64,000 nucleotides of DNA. It comes from Sthenelais limicola. Lineage: Eukaryota > Annelida > Polychaeta > Phyllodocida > Sigalionidae. Below the pieces are notes generated by a model. That model was not told the DNA's origin. It ran no database searches and was given only the letters and a program-made list of their open reading frames with translations. The stretch is taken from contig OW804102.1 of assembly GCA_942159475.1 (NCBI GenBank), positions 20,898,684 to 20,962,683 on the forward strand, given 5' to 3'. A program made the position numbers and the translations under genes. Positions 11,901 to 26,900 of the stretch are shown here, in pieces. Every line of letters starts with the position of its first letter. Positions within the stretch are counted from its first letter, which is position 1.

Positions 11901-14900
11901 GATTCCATGAGAGAGGACTTCAGCTTCCCATCATGCATTAGTTTTGTATAAATCCTTCACACTTGTTATATCTCCATTATAACTTGTAATTGTTATTTAA
12001 CTATTCTATGTCCATTGGAAAGCTTTACGTCATTGTTACGCAATATGATATAACACACTAGCTATGATATTGCGGAAAAGATCCTTGAATATTTTAATAA
12101 AAATGTTGCTTAATGTGTGCATATCAGAATTGAACTGAATGCATCCCAGCATGCACTTTAATAGACATGCGCAGTGAGACATGCAAGTCCCCTATTGGAA
12201 TTCACAAAAGTGAGAGAGAGGCAGTAACATTTAGTTATGAGAGCTTCTTTAATCCTTAGTATTCTTTTTCTTATTTGTGACATTACCTGGATAGATTTAC
12301 TGTACATCAGTGTAATTGTAAATACTTTCTTATTGAGAAGTTTCAGCGCAAAGCCAACTTTAAAGTTCAAACATGCAATTCAGTGATTACCATGTATCTG
12401 ATGACGTCCTGGCTACCATTTGGAAACTTTAACTGATGCAATACCATACAATTTATATTGAGTTCATAATTAGATTTTGCATCTAGCACCGACGTTTAGA
12501 AATCCACATTGTGTTCATATGTAGTAGCAACAGCTACAACTACTGGCTACTTTGTGTTTATCATAGGTTTTATATCAAAAGTCGTGTATAAATGGAGAAT
12601 AGAACATCATATTTCGATAGATATGACCATGCAAGGAAAGTACACGTGTGATTAATCGTCAGTTCTCCCAATGTACAAGGTGACATTTGCTCTAAATATT
12701 TTAGATTACGGTATTTAAATGTGTTCAGGGAGTTCCTACTTTAATTTGAGTATGCACTTTTTGATTGATACGTACGAGGATAACAAAACAGAACAATACA
12801 GGGAATGAAATATAATGTTACAAGACTGGTTTTACATCAGACATTTTAACATAATTCTACATGTATATGTGATGACAAATAATAATTTACTAACATCGTT
12901 TTAATAATTATAACGTTGGTAATTAAGTCTAAGTGTATTAAAGGGATTAATGCAAACATTATTCGAAACGCTAAGTGACTCTGACTCTAAATGTGCAGAC
13001 TCTAAAAGTATGACTCAGAAGTACAATGATGTTGGAGGATCATGAAACTTTGCACAAACTTTCAGGGGTGGGGGTGGGGCAAGAAATTGTGCACAAGACT
13101 TTAATGGGGGTGGGGTAATTTAACAATAATATCTTTGTTTCCCATATGTCAAACTGCTAAGATTATATATGGTTAACTGAGATTATATTATCCCTACCTA
13201 ACCTACCGTACTAATTTATTTATCAATCTTCTTTATATGGTTTCTGTTTTAATAATATAAAGAGTATTTATTTGCAAATCTTTGAAGTAAGACAAACAAA
13301 AGAAGCCCTTATATGGGCAACGCTCACGTTATCCAGTGCCTGCCTTTCTTTATTTAATTTGATTATTTTTTATCATTATTTTGATTTTCATATAGTTGTG
13401 GCAATCAATTTAATTTGGTTGGTTTCGAATGTAGATGCCCCAAGAAGAATAGAGTTCAAACCCCACGGGTGGCCTTGGTCAATGGTTCCCTCTAAATTAA
13501 AAACATAAATCCCACTGTAAACAAAAGTGAAAGAATCGTATCTTACCTCTCCAAGGTATGGCTTCTTTTTTCAACCATTTTATTACTGGAAGGCCGTTGA
13601 GATCCGGGTAAAAGTAACCCTGCTTCACCCGCACGCCATCTGGGAAGTATTATAGAACCAATCAAGACAGAACATCAAAATAAATTGACAAAGGCATGGG
13701 CGAGTCAGAAAATACGACGATATGCGGCTCCTGATATAAAAACCACATCTGCCAGTGGTGATCAGTTAGAATCAATCAGTTAGAAGTCTCTGCATTGACA
13801 AATATGAAAGTGAAAAATATGAATGGCAACGTAACAAAATTGCTGAGATCTTTACCAATGTACTTACTGGAAATGTTCAAATACTTGCTATTCAGGAATC
13901 GTGGCTTGATAATGGGGACCTAGATGGAAATCTGTTGTGTGATACACGGTTTAGGATATTTAGGAAAGATAGGAATCTGCAAAATAATGGTAACCCAAAG
14001 AGAGGAGGCGGCCTCTGTGTATTTGCCAATGTCGAGTTCGCAGTAGACCCCTGGGCTTTCAATGACAGAAACCTATGCAATGATCATATTGAGCTACAGG
14101 TATTGAAGATAAAACCGGGAAACAGACGCCAAATAATACTGGTCAATGTCTATAGACCACCGGCGGGATGTAAAAATATATTCCTGAATGAGGTTAATGA
14201 AGCACTCCTGCATATTAAAATGAATGCACGAAACTGCAACATCATATTATGCGGGGATATCAACATAAACATGTTAGACACTAATGATGCCTGTACTAAA
14301 GAAATGATGCGCGTGCTAAAAGAGGGAGCGATCAAACAGCTAATCACAAAAGCAACAAGGTGTGGTAAGAACACTGAACACCTTTTAGATATACTAGCCA
14401 CCGATCACCCGCATATAGCTAAACATGGTATAATAGAGTCCAGCTTATCGGACCATTATATTACTTATATGAATGTAAAGAAAAGCACGGCCCCAAGAAA
14501 TGTCACGGAAAAGTTAGGGAGAAATTATGGTAGGATAGATTGGGAAAACTTTGGAGAATATATAGAGCAAGCAGCTCTTACCCCGGGTGATACAACTGAC
14601 CCAAACAGAGTATGGAATAATATTAAGTCGAGTATCCTGAGATATCTTGATATGAAATGTCCTGTTGTGAAAAAACGAGTAATCAGAAGAGGTGTAATGA
14701 TTCTAAATAGGGAGACCATAAACGCAATCAACACCCGAGATAGATTGTTTAAAGTAGCCAAGCAGACAAATTCAGATCTTGATTGGACAGCTGCCAGAGA
14801 AAGCAGAAAAATTAGTAGTAGGTTAGTGAAAAATGCCAAGAGGAGGCACATTAACTCAATGTTGGAGAACAACAATAACAATTCTAAAAAGTTCTGGCGA

Positions 14901-17900
14901 CAAATTGGTAACCTGGTGGGTAAAGTGAACAGTAGTCTCCCAGATTCATTCCTGCATGAAGGAAATACAGTAGAAGGCTTACAAGCTAGCAATCATCTGA
15001 ATATGTTCTTTAAAAATCTTGGAATGCTGGCTGGGAATCAGGTCGATAACAGTAACAAATTCCTAAATGCGGAAATAAATACGGAAGCAACGACGAAAAT
15101 TGTCATACGGGAAGAAGAAGTATTGGAGTATGTGAGAGACATAAATACAAGCAAAAGCAGTGGTTTCGAATGGGTGAATTCCGAGGTTTTAAAATTCTTT
15201 TTCCAAAGAAAATATAAGTTACTAACAAAATTGCTTAACTTCTGTATACGTGGCAACATAATACCACAAGAATGGAAGGAATATTTGGTTACACCTCTGC
15301 CCAAGTCCGGAAACTTACGCCTCTTTGTTAATTTACGTCCAATAGCCCTTGTGCCATTACCATCTAAGATACTAGAATACTTTATTTGTAAAGCTTTACG
15401 AACCCATATGGAAATAAATAAACTTTTCTCCGCCGTTCAGGGCGGTTTTAGGAAGGACCATTCAACTAACAGGTCTCTCTATGAGTTCGTCGAGCCAATT
15501 ATGAAAGGTATGGACGATGGTCATGTATCTATAACAACTTATTTCGATGTGGCGAAAGCCTTTAATTGCTTAGATTATGAAATAATGTTTAACAAACTTA
15601 GGTACTACAAGATCAATCCGTCAATTATTAACATCATTAAGGAATATCTTAACAATAGAAAACAAAAAACAGTTCTAAATGGCATAACTTCTGGCCCGAT
15701 ATCAATCAACACCGGTGTTCCTCAGGGAAGTTTGGTGGGACCATTGATTTTTATTATATTTGTTAATGACCTTCCGAAATGTATGGACCAAATAGAGACA
15801 AACTTGACTACTAGGCTCACTATGTATGCAGATGATACTGCGACAAGCGTCACTGGTAAGAACATACATGACTGCTTAACAACAGCACAGGATATAGCTA
15901 GTACGGTCTTTAATTGGATGTCGGCTAATAAGCTTAAGATAAATGTACAAAAGTGCCAGTATCAAATTATAGGTACAAGTAGAAGACTGAAGAAAATCAA
16001 AAGAGAAAACTTAGGTCAATTATACATTGATGGAAGAGCCATAGAAAAAGTAAACAACGTGCGGTACCTTGGGTTCGAAATAGATGTCAATCTAAGTTTT
16101 AACAGACATTTCACTAAGGTTAGAAATACTATCCAAGGGAAGATCAATCAATTATCTAGAATTAGGTATTATTTGACAGATCGTATTACCTCTATAATTG
16201 TCAAAACCCATATTATGCCTCTGGCTGACTATGGACTACTCTTTCTAAACATGGCGAACGCCTCTAATGCCAGAAAGCTCCAAAGTGCACTGAACCGAGG
16301 CATCAGATTAATAAATCGAAATGCACTATTAACTCTAGCTGAGATTATGGAAAGATACAAAATAATGTTACTGGAGAAAAGAGGTGGCATCGCAGTAATG
16401 GGCCTAATGTTTAGGTTAAAAGATATAGACAGTTATGTGCAGGACATGCCTCGACCCACAAGGCAGGCCGAGGGCATAAATCTAATTGTACCCCGTCCCA
16501 GATCCGAAAGGTTCAGGAGGAGTCCCCATGTCTTAGGTCCACAGATGTGGAACAATTTGGAAGCCAGGGATAAAAGCCTAACCTGGCCTAATCTTAAAGG
16601 AAATCTGAAAACCAAAAATGACTGGCATCTCAAATGATATGTACTGTTCAACTGATAGAAATTCAAATGATTGTATGTGATAGTTAACTCGAGATATACC
16701 AAAATCAGTAGAGTCGGATTGAAATAGGGATGTTTGAAAGATGTACTATGTGTTCTTATCTAGTAATGTACTAGAAGCGGTAGATGATATATTAATGTAC
16801 ATAATGTTGTTCTTATATTGGGCAAAAAACTCAAAAAAAATGTATGTTGTAAGATGAGAAGAGTGGACCGAATGAGCCAGTAATGTAATGGCTAGTAATA
16901 ATTGCATAAATTAAATTAATTAATGATTGTTAAATTATCACAAATGTATACTTCAAATTGCAATGACATCAGCTATTAATATCTAAGTTTTTTCGACGAA
17001 TGAGAATTACTGCAAACTGTAGAACTTCTGTCAATAAAATTTGTTAAAAAAAAAATCCGCTATGGCATGCTATGGCTACTAAAAGGCACAAAATGGTCAA
17101 CTTAAGTGGTCTCTCAAACCTTTTATTGAGTGGGGCAAGATGCGCTTGTTTATAAATGCTTATCTATGGGACAGGGCCCAAAATAAAGGTGTTATGTAGC
17201 GAATCTAAACATATTCAGACTGACATTCTGCTTTTATTTAGTAAAACGTGAAAAATATCACAATTTCCCATAAACTTCTATAGACCCCCCGCCCCCCCGT
17301 TTTTTTTTCAAGTGATTCTAGAAAAAAAAAATATCTGTTTTCTTCCATTTATTTCTTTCTTATGTAGTGTAGTTTTATGACAATTGCACTGGTCATTTTG
17401 TTTCCATTGAATTGTCCTATATACCTGCATGGTGAATTCTGTAAATAGGGAATTATTATTACTACCTATAGTGATCACTGCAAGCTATTATTATACTCGC
17501 CATAATGGAGCTCTATATCATATATGGTATATGGAGTGATTGTTTTAACGATTTAGGTTGTAGGATGTTTTTACTAGTACTAGATCTTTTATGTTAACAT
17601 TCCTATTCTAATATAACCTTGCTAAATGTTGTACTCCATTTTGGATGATATAAAAATCACCCATTCCAACCCGGGTTCTTCTCTTTAGTAGGTTGTTTCA
17701 CAATGTCATAAAACTTCTTTTCAAAGTTTCTGTCGACCTGATATGAACGATCACGTGAAGTTGAAAATAGCAAGTATAAGTATGTGTATTGTCTCAACCT
17801 GGAGAGAGATGTGTCTAAAGGGAAAACAATATACTTGAAATTAATGCATGCAATCAAAGACGGGGGAAGGAGCGAAAGAGCATCAAGGTGCTAAAATGGT

Positions 17901-20900
17901 TGCATCTTAGCATGCTATTTGGTCATCAGCGTTGAAACAATTATTGATAAAAGTTATAAACGATATTCAATACAGTATACGGAATCATACAAATATTGCT
18001 TGCGTGAGCATGCAGTCATATTTCTCGTGCTCCAAAAATAAGACATGGTTTTCATTTGTGAAGGTGAATATCAAGCAGTCATTGTATTGTCCGGATTTTC
18101 GTCACAGCATCTGGGGGGAAATATGAGCGTATGTGGCATAACTTTTGTAAAAACAATGGAAAGTCTAGCTAGAAAAAGTATTTGACATAATAATAGTGAT
18201 CCTCTACAAGCCTTCCAGATTGGAGAAAATACAGTGCCAATAGCATTCATTGGTGTTTCCAAACAAGGAACGGGCAGCACCAATCCTCAACATTAAATGA
18301 GGAGGCGAAGAGTAAATTAAAATACATTTTGTTTATTATTTTGGGTAAAAGGTTATGAAGGTCCAGCGATGAACATTTTCATTTGTTGAATAAAATAAAT
18401 GCTGTAGTATATCACATAAATATCACATTGTCTGTTGAAATTGCTGGGTAATAAATAGTTGAGTATTAAAAGAGATAACCGTTCGTGGAATAGTTTTTGT
18501 GAAGTCTTTTGGTAAAAGATTTAGGGCGGAGGGTGGGCGATTTCGCTTCTGACTAGGGTGCAAGCGAGAGTCCAAGTGGCGTGTATTCCAGACTTGCGGT
18601 GGAGTTCAGTTATAAGTCGTGAAGGTGGCGCCACCCATTCAATGCCCTATAATGCCACGTCATTATTAGCCTCATTAATGTTCATGAATGGTCGCACGTA
18701 TACATGTATTGTACTTTCATTACGGATTGACAACACCAATGTGCTAATTAATAATATAGATAATCAAGGCAGCCATGGAGTGGCATGCATGTTGATGTAG
18801 GTTTAGGGACCGGACAATCACGTTGCTTCAATGTTGACGTCTCTTATGAGATACTATCATTTGACGTCATTGCCAATGTCGACGTCACGTATCTTATCAC
18901 GTGTGTTCCATGGCTGGAAGGTGGCAGTTGTTCAATGTATATAGCTGTCTATGGTTATACATATGTATAAGAACCATTGCTAATATTAGAAAAGAGCAGG
19001 GTATCATTACTCTATTAAATATGTTGTAATGAATGTACATAAAGCTGCAGTCAAGATATCAGTCTCTTTATTAGAATATTGATATTCCCTGATGCCTCTC
19101 TTCTCTTTTTCAATTCTTTATAAAGAACAAGAATATGTATCAGTAATTCCTCCTGATTATGAATATATTTTTCAATCATATTGGATGGACAATTTCCGCA
19201 TTCCAGATCCGAATTCTGCATCCGCAATCCGCATCCGCATTCCGCATCCTGACAAATGGAAGGCCACTTTATGATCAATGGATGTCAAGCACATTTGAGG
19301 ATAAATAAAGTGGTTGATACAATTATGGACTCACCCATTTGATACCAGATATCAAAGATGCTCTTGGGGTCTTGGTTCTCATTGAACTGCGTCAGTCCCA
19401 AGGATCCAGTAAACTTTAGAGAGTGCATATTGTTTTTGATCATCAAGCCCATAGTACCGTCCCTGTAGGAGAAGTCGGACAACTGTTTCCCATGGAGAGC
19501 TGCAAAGAGAATTTGTTTTATTCATTTAAGGCCAATAGATATTTAACAGTTACATTTAAGTACGCACTATCCACCATGAATGTTTTTGGGCGTTGCCTTT
19601 TATAAAAAAAGACATCAGTATGAAAATGAAATAAAATGGTATTATCTAAAACATGTCATATCTTTCCTTTATAATGTAATATGATCATCAACCTCTCTAC
19701 TCTAGAACCCTTAAAAAACTGTATATATATGTCAAGTGCCTTATTTTACTCAGTTTATTTTCTGGCATCAGGTACATATACTCACAGCGCTCTCCTAATT
19801 ATTGTTTTAAGTTATATCTCAATTATAGTTTAGTTATTATCTCAATTCTTATTTCTTTTATCCTTAGCGCGTGCCGCCCAGGACTGGAAGATTTAAAAAT
19901 CGAAGATGAGGAAATATTGTTATTAGCTTTTTTATCGTATTGCCTATTCTTTAACATTCATTATTTTGTATTTTGTGGAACTTGTTTTAGCAATTTGGGG
20001 TAAAATAAATAATAGCACAATTTGTCTCTTGATGTACCTATTCAGGCAAGGATATTCTAACATTTTCGATATCATCGAATATTTCCAAAGCTTGAGAAGA
20101 TGAAAGAGAGATATACTAAAATAGTGCGTTGGGAATGAATGATGCCCGAATATAGAATTATTTGTGGAAGGTTAACCGCATAGTGTAAACCCACTGGTAT
20201 AACTATACAAAACCTCCAAGCAGCATAATTATGAGTATATTTTAAAATAAGTTTCCAATAAATGGAAAAGCCTCGAGTGATTCTGTGTATCAATTACGAA
20301 AGACAACACATGTTGGAGATATTGGATTCGATGCATCCTAATTAATGCACACTTGGTAATATGGCCCTGGGTTCTTAGAAGGACTTTTATGTAAAGGGCT
20401 GCCGTATGCAGTGAACAAAGGGAAGGCAAGTTCTAACCGAAAGAAATGTAAAATATACAGCAGTCATGAAATAGATCATATAATATAGCCGATTCAAAAA
20501 CTGGGTAAAGGCTCTCGCCATCATCCCCTTCTTACTGCCAACGATACTAAAATTTTTAAGTATATATTTCTCTTTAATCTTCTCAAGCTTCGGAACAATG
20601 TATAAGAAAAGGTATTTGAATCAAGAGCAAGTATTCCATTGTTATTATTCGTATTCATTTATATAATATTTCCTCTGAGGAGCACAACCCCCTACCTTGA
20701 TTGTACTTTGTGTGCCTTGTGAAGTGGAGGACAGGACTTTAATAGATGTAAAATAAACATTGCTTTATGTCTACTGATGGAAATATAACGATGTCGCAAA
20801 GACAAAAAAAAATGGTGGCACTTTATTTCCATTTGCTGGTCGTTTGGGCTGTGTGACTGGCTGGGAGTCCTACTCCAAATTGATAGATACATTTCAAACA

Positions 20901-23900
20901 CACTTTATATATATACGATGTCCTCTTGCAACTTTTATCAATACAGACAAGGAGGATATCATTATCTAGCCTTTCATTGAAAACTACTGGTCGTGTACTT
21001 TCCGTTCGTGGACTGGAACTTTGGAATCACCTGTGTAGTTCAGCAACAAAGCTAAATTAAAGGCGACCATATATTCATAACAAACGCTATAAAACTTCTA
21101 AGGTCTAGTGCAATAGAAGAAGAGAAGGCCTTATTTTATTATCTCTAGAGGAAATTATAAGGGTCTGTGTATACTACAATAGAACATGTATTGTCCATCA
21201 CTATGTAACGCTTGATCTTTTTCTCAAACGTTGCTTCCAACTATATAGCTATATATATATGAGATATATAAATGTATCATGATATCGTACAAATGGCAAT
21301 GGCATCGTCCAAATAAAGGTATTGGAAATCATAATAGATTGTCCAAATAATATCAAATCTAGATCAAAGCGTTCCCCAAAGAAGGACAGAATGCCCAGGA
21401 GTTTAGTATTAGTCAATTATAATAATAACAGTGAATAGCCTTACTTACATTCTATCAAAATATTCTCTAATTATAAAAAAAATGTTCCTAAGATAATACC
21501 TATTTATTGAACTTGTACTGGGATAATTTCCTATTTGAGAACGCAATACCTACAAACATCCATGACAATGTTTTTGTTATGTTAATTAACCTTCCGGATG
21601 CAAAAAACAATACCATCAACCGCCTGACGATTGACACAGTTCCCCAGGGATATAACTAATTCCTTTTTCCAATTCAACTTAGATGATCGTGAGGTTGGGA
21701 AATCGTGCTGTGGTCTGACTTCGTGCAGCTAACATAGGCATACTTAGCCGGGTACCAAATCTGCACCGCATCACTCATCATAAGGAGACTCCTGCTTTCA
21801 CAATTACCTCATCTTATTTGTCTTGACGAAATAGGAATAATGGCCACTGCAACACTTCTCTTTATTTCTGGTGAGTAGGAGAGATTTAATTGCAAAATCC
21901 TTAATAACATAACAACAGCCAAAATTGGAATAAGATAATAAATGGAAGATGAAACTATGTTCGCTTTGATATGTTTAATGAAAGGGTCTTGTATCCCACC
22001 TTCCACTAGTGCAGGGTACATAGGAGGCATACACACTGTCATTGCAGGCTGCTTCAAGAAGCTAAATATCCAATATGAAAGTTTTTTTTGTTTTTTTTTT
22101 ATTAGAAACGTTTATTAATCGATACACAAAATAATATGACGATATACAATCTATTCTTGCAGAGTACAGTGACATGTGTATAATTGGTAGGAAATGAGCC
22201 TCAGTTTTAACCATTTGAACAGTTAAATCTGGTTGAGTAATATAATTCAGTTCACGAGCAAGAAATAGAATCTTCAACGAACCATTGGATTTATGTATTG
22301 AATTGATGACTGCTGTATTTGTTTTAATGTGTTGATCAATAAGGGTGGAGAACATGTGAATACATGTATTCACGTCTTCCAGTTTGTGTCCGCAACGTAT
22401 GCAATCGTGATTTTGGTGAGAGAAAGGGATACAAGCTGAGAAAGTAGCTGATAATGTATTTCCAATATTTATCCATCCAGTCAACATGCATTCACACCAA
22501 CCATCCCAGGTGGTGTTAAACAATATCATTGCATGTATTTGCACACATATGTATAAATATTCATGTATACATATGGGTCGGGGCATATTTTCTTATATGG
22601 GTCGGGTGTCTTCTCATAGAACCCACATCTGATTTTAAAATGAGGTTCAATTTCTTTTAATTAACGCGATACCAAATCAGATACAACTACTTGAACTAAC
22701 ATTCATAATTTGTCAGACTAATTAAACTAATGTGTCTAAATGTGTAGAGATGCGTGCCTAGTTTAATGTGTCAGATTTTCAGAAAATTTACAATTGGCAG
22801 ATCAACACATTTAGTAAATTCTGCTAAATTAGACCGACGAATCGTCAACACTAGGTATATCTGAGTATATTCAGTATTGCCTTGATTCAAACAATCTGTT
22901 AGGTTATGTTGAACTGAATTTTGAACATGATTTTTCTCTTAAAATTGGGTTATTTGAGAGGATTGGTGAAGACGAATTGTACATTTTTCTGACGATTTCA
23001 TCCGTATACACCTGAATGGCTTGGTTCACAATAGGCCTCGCCCATATAGTATCCATGTTTCTAGTTCTTACTATTGGAAACTTTAAGCAATGAGAATATA
23101 TATGGGGACATAGTACCAACACTACCAATGATGATGTTAAACAAATGTAATTGATTCATGAATTTATTTGATTAGTTTGGGAGCTTCTTGATATGTATAA
23201 ACTGGAGATGTTATATGAAATAGAATCACTTCTAGAATTTATGGCAACGCGACAAAACATTCACCATGTGAACATGCGTATTTTTCTATAAACAGTTTAA
23301 ATGATGTACGGCTTTCAGTAAAAAAAAGATTCAATTACTGTGGGACGCACGCAAGTCACCTTAAAATGCACGTGACCCATGTGGCACTTTTTTTTATAAA
23401 ACAGAAATTCGTATTAATTTACATTACATGACAATAGAGTATGCGATTTTTATGCTAGGAATAACATAAAGTAAAGTAAATTTCTTACAAATTCCTAGAC
23501 AGGGCAGTCATCATTAAGTTGTATCTAACACTTTCACGTCGCGTATTGTATTTAAATATTTTTATTCAGCAAAAACTTGTAACGAGTAGCCTACACTTTA
23601 TTTCAGTAGTCGCTGACTCTTACAAAATCCAATATTATATCATAGAAAAAGTAGAGAACACATAGGCCTATAGTAATCCTTACTATGAAATATACGATAT
23701 GACAGAGGTAAAAAAATACAGGTAGCTTAAAACCAACACCGACGCATCTTTCAAATCATGACATTTTCTGATGCCCTGGCCTTGAAAGCTCAGCGCAAGT
23801 TGGGTTGGGTTTTTTTTTATTAAAAGCGTTTGTTAAAGTACAAAAGCGATGTTAAGAACAACTTTTCCATACATTGTTATATTTGTAAGGTTTCTCTGGC

Positions 23901-26900
23901 GAATTTGATAATAATGAGATACCAGTAAATAGATATGAAGGGAGTACAGCGTTTTTGCACCGTGGACTGGCACCACATGGTTTGATCATAAACATTGATT
24001 ACATGTACACATTTCAAACTTGAAAGGATCATTGGGCATTCACGTAAGTACATTGAATGAATTGATTGGATTGTAATGATCCAGATATGCAATAAATATG
24101 TGCATGTGTATGTAATATCTATATCTTTAATGATGCAGTTGCATGTTGGTATCAGTTAGAGGGTCATTAAATGGGTTTATGTTCCATTTTATGTCAACAA
24201 ACGTTATAGAACCATAAGTGCAACACCCAAGTCCCATTTTGTTACCTCCATTTATGTCTCATAGTCAATCAGAGGCGCATACTGAGACAGCTTAGGTGAA
24301 AAAGGTCTGTTTAGCACAAGAAGAGGGTACTGAGCGTGCTGTATGACGTCACACAGTATCGCCTGATACACCTCTCCCGAATTGTGTGTTATTTATACTG
24401 CATATTCATTTCAAGATTTCGCTACCTAACAGAATAGAGTGTTAAACTGTGGAACTACTTTTCGCCTCATCTAAATGGGTAAAGTCACTAAATTTTAGGT
24501 TACATCAAGTACCCTGGGGCCTTTACATTTGAATAATAGCAAAGAAGTTGATTTTCTCTTAATATTTTGGGGTTTAGTGGCATTTTAAGCACTGGTACTG
24601 CCTCTTATCTCCGTAGCATGCCTCAATTATGGTCAGCTGGAGCCTGTTGTATAAGCTAAGAAAGGGATTTTCTGGGCGAAATTCTTCCTACAAGAAGAGG
24701 AATTGAAAGAGAGGAATTCTTTCCTACGTGAAATTCCCAGCTGGTAAGAATAGCCTGTGCACCCAGAATGTGTATCCCTACCCACCAAAGGAAGGGGAAA
24801 AGTGTAAAGGAATTCACAGAGACAATTTCCTTTTCAGTAGCTTTGTTATACCGGATTGTGTCACAATATTGTATGCACCCCTAAATTGTAATTCATTACT
24901 CCTGAAGCTCCTACCCCCACGGCAGTCACCTCTATAGACTGACCAGCTGCCTGTGACCCATTGGGTGACACACAGCTTGCATTGTCTCATTAGTTACCAC
25001 GCACCTGTATGAGTCACATTTATGCAACCGCCTCAATGGGGTTATTGGTGGGCCGAGTTCCCCCCTCCCCCTGCTGCTAGTGGCCACTCTCAGGCGAGTG
25101 ACCGGACTGGTTTCCCTGCACCGGTCACCTCCCTCTCTCACCACCTCATTCTCTCACTTGCTTCCACACTGTACACACCGGTTTTCAATTTTTCTTTTTT
25201 TAATATTTAATAAATTAGGGCGGTCAACAAAGACTGCTTCGCGCAACCACTCCTTGTTGATGTTATTATTGCCGGTACAATCGAGAGACAACCAATACAC
25301 CAAGGTCACATACATTATACCTGTATCCCACGAGTTACATCTTCCACAACAGGCCCCTTGGGTACCGGAGGAAGCCCATAGATATGATGATGATGCAAAG
25401 GTTGTTATTTGTGAATACTATGTCTAATACGTTTAGTGCGCCTTAGACACGATTCCCATTGAGTGTCAAGTTTACTAGTCTGCCAAGGCATTTTGGGAAA
25501 GAGAGGGTGAGATAAAAAGTGAGATAAAAAGAACCCCTAGATCTATACTAAGATGACGTGGCTTATCAAATCAAGAAGGTAATATGATTGGGAGGGGGCA
25601 CGTAAAACAGATTGTATTCTGATGTCTTTGTAGCATTATTTGTTAAGTAGTAGGCTATAAATTAGAACCTGATAAATTTGTCTTCAATGATACTTGCTGC
25701 AACAATTCATGAACAGCTAGTCCCTAGTTCGGGGGATGGTGGGTGGCATTCCCGTTAGAAGTGTCAAGATCATGTCAAGCAAGCCTGTCACTCACCACCC
25801 CAGGCCACATATAATGGCCCCGCCCTCCCTGCTGCTGCCTCCTCCCCCGTTCAATGGTCAGACTTTATGTGCACTTCTCATGGCACGTCCACTTTGATGA
25901 CAGAAGATGTAAGACAATATATATGACCGTCTTGTAATTAAGAGAACGCCCTGGCTTGTTTGTGCTGAGTCGCATCCAAGTTTTAAGAATATTAGAGAAT
26001 TCCCCAGACAATTACAATGGGGTATGAATCAGAATGTATTTCTATTTCTATCTTTCTTCGACTGGTATTTCGTCCGTCTTCGTCTGTATGATTGTAGCTG
26101 CCTAAATTTGACATGGTTAGGAAACACAACTAGCTGTGGGACTCTTAATAGTACCCATTTAGTATGGAATTCTATGGGGAAATGCTGCATTTTTTCACGT
26201 TTTCGTGATAACAAAAAATGGCCACTCCATGTCCCCAAATCGTCTACACATATAATGCAGGTGTAACGCATCCAAGTGTAACAATATTAGAGGATTCCCC
26301 AGACAGTTACAATAGGGTATGAATGCTACACATATACTGCAGGTGTAACGCATCCAAGTGTAACAATATTAGAGGATTCCCCAGACAGTTACAATGGGGT
26401 ATGAATGCTACACATATAAAGGAATGAGTGCTACACATAAAAAGGAAAAAAGTACATGTCATCATGTTACAAAATAGTGAAATAGTTTTTTAATTAAATA
26501 GTTTTTAATTTAACATTTGCATCATGGATTTGTTGTCTTCAGAATACAAATCACCATGTATTCTATGAAAAAAGAGGTATAGAATAATTTATGTATGAAT
26601 GAAAGACTATTATACCTGTTGTAATCGTAGTTATGTATAAACCTTTAGGCTACTCACACGGTTAAAAAGACAAAAAAAAAGCACATAAGAGAATGGCTGT
26701 GACTATAATATTAACATATCAATATTTGCCTTATTATGTTGGTTCAGTTAATGGGAATGCGTTGGCTTCTCGTACAAGTATAATTGGATCTCGTCAACAC
26801 ACCAATAAGCAGATATATATATTCATATGGAAGGTCTGTTTATGGAGAATCAAATCAATCAAATGTGTTCTTTAATAGAAAGAAATCCTAGTTAATGTGA

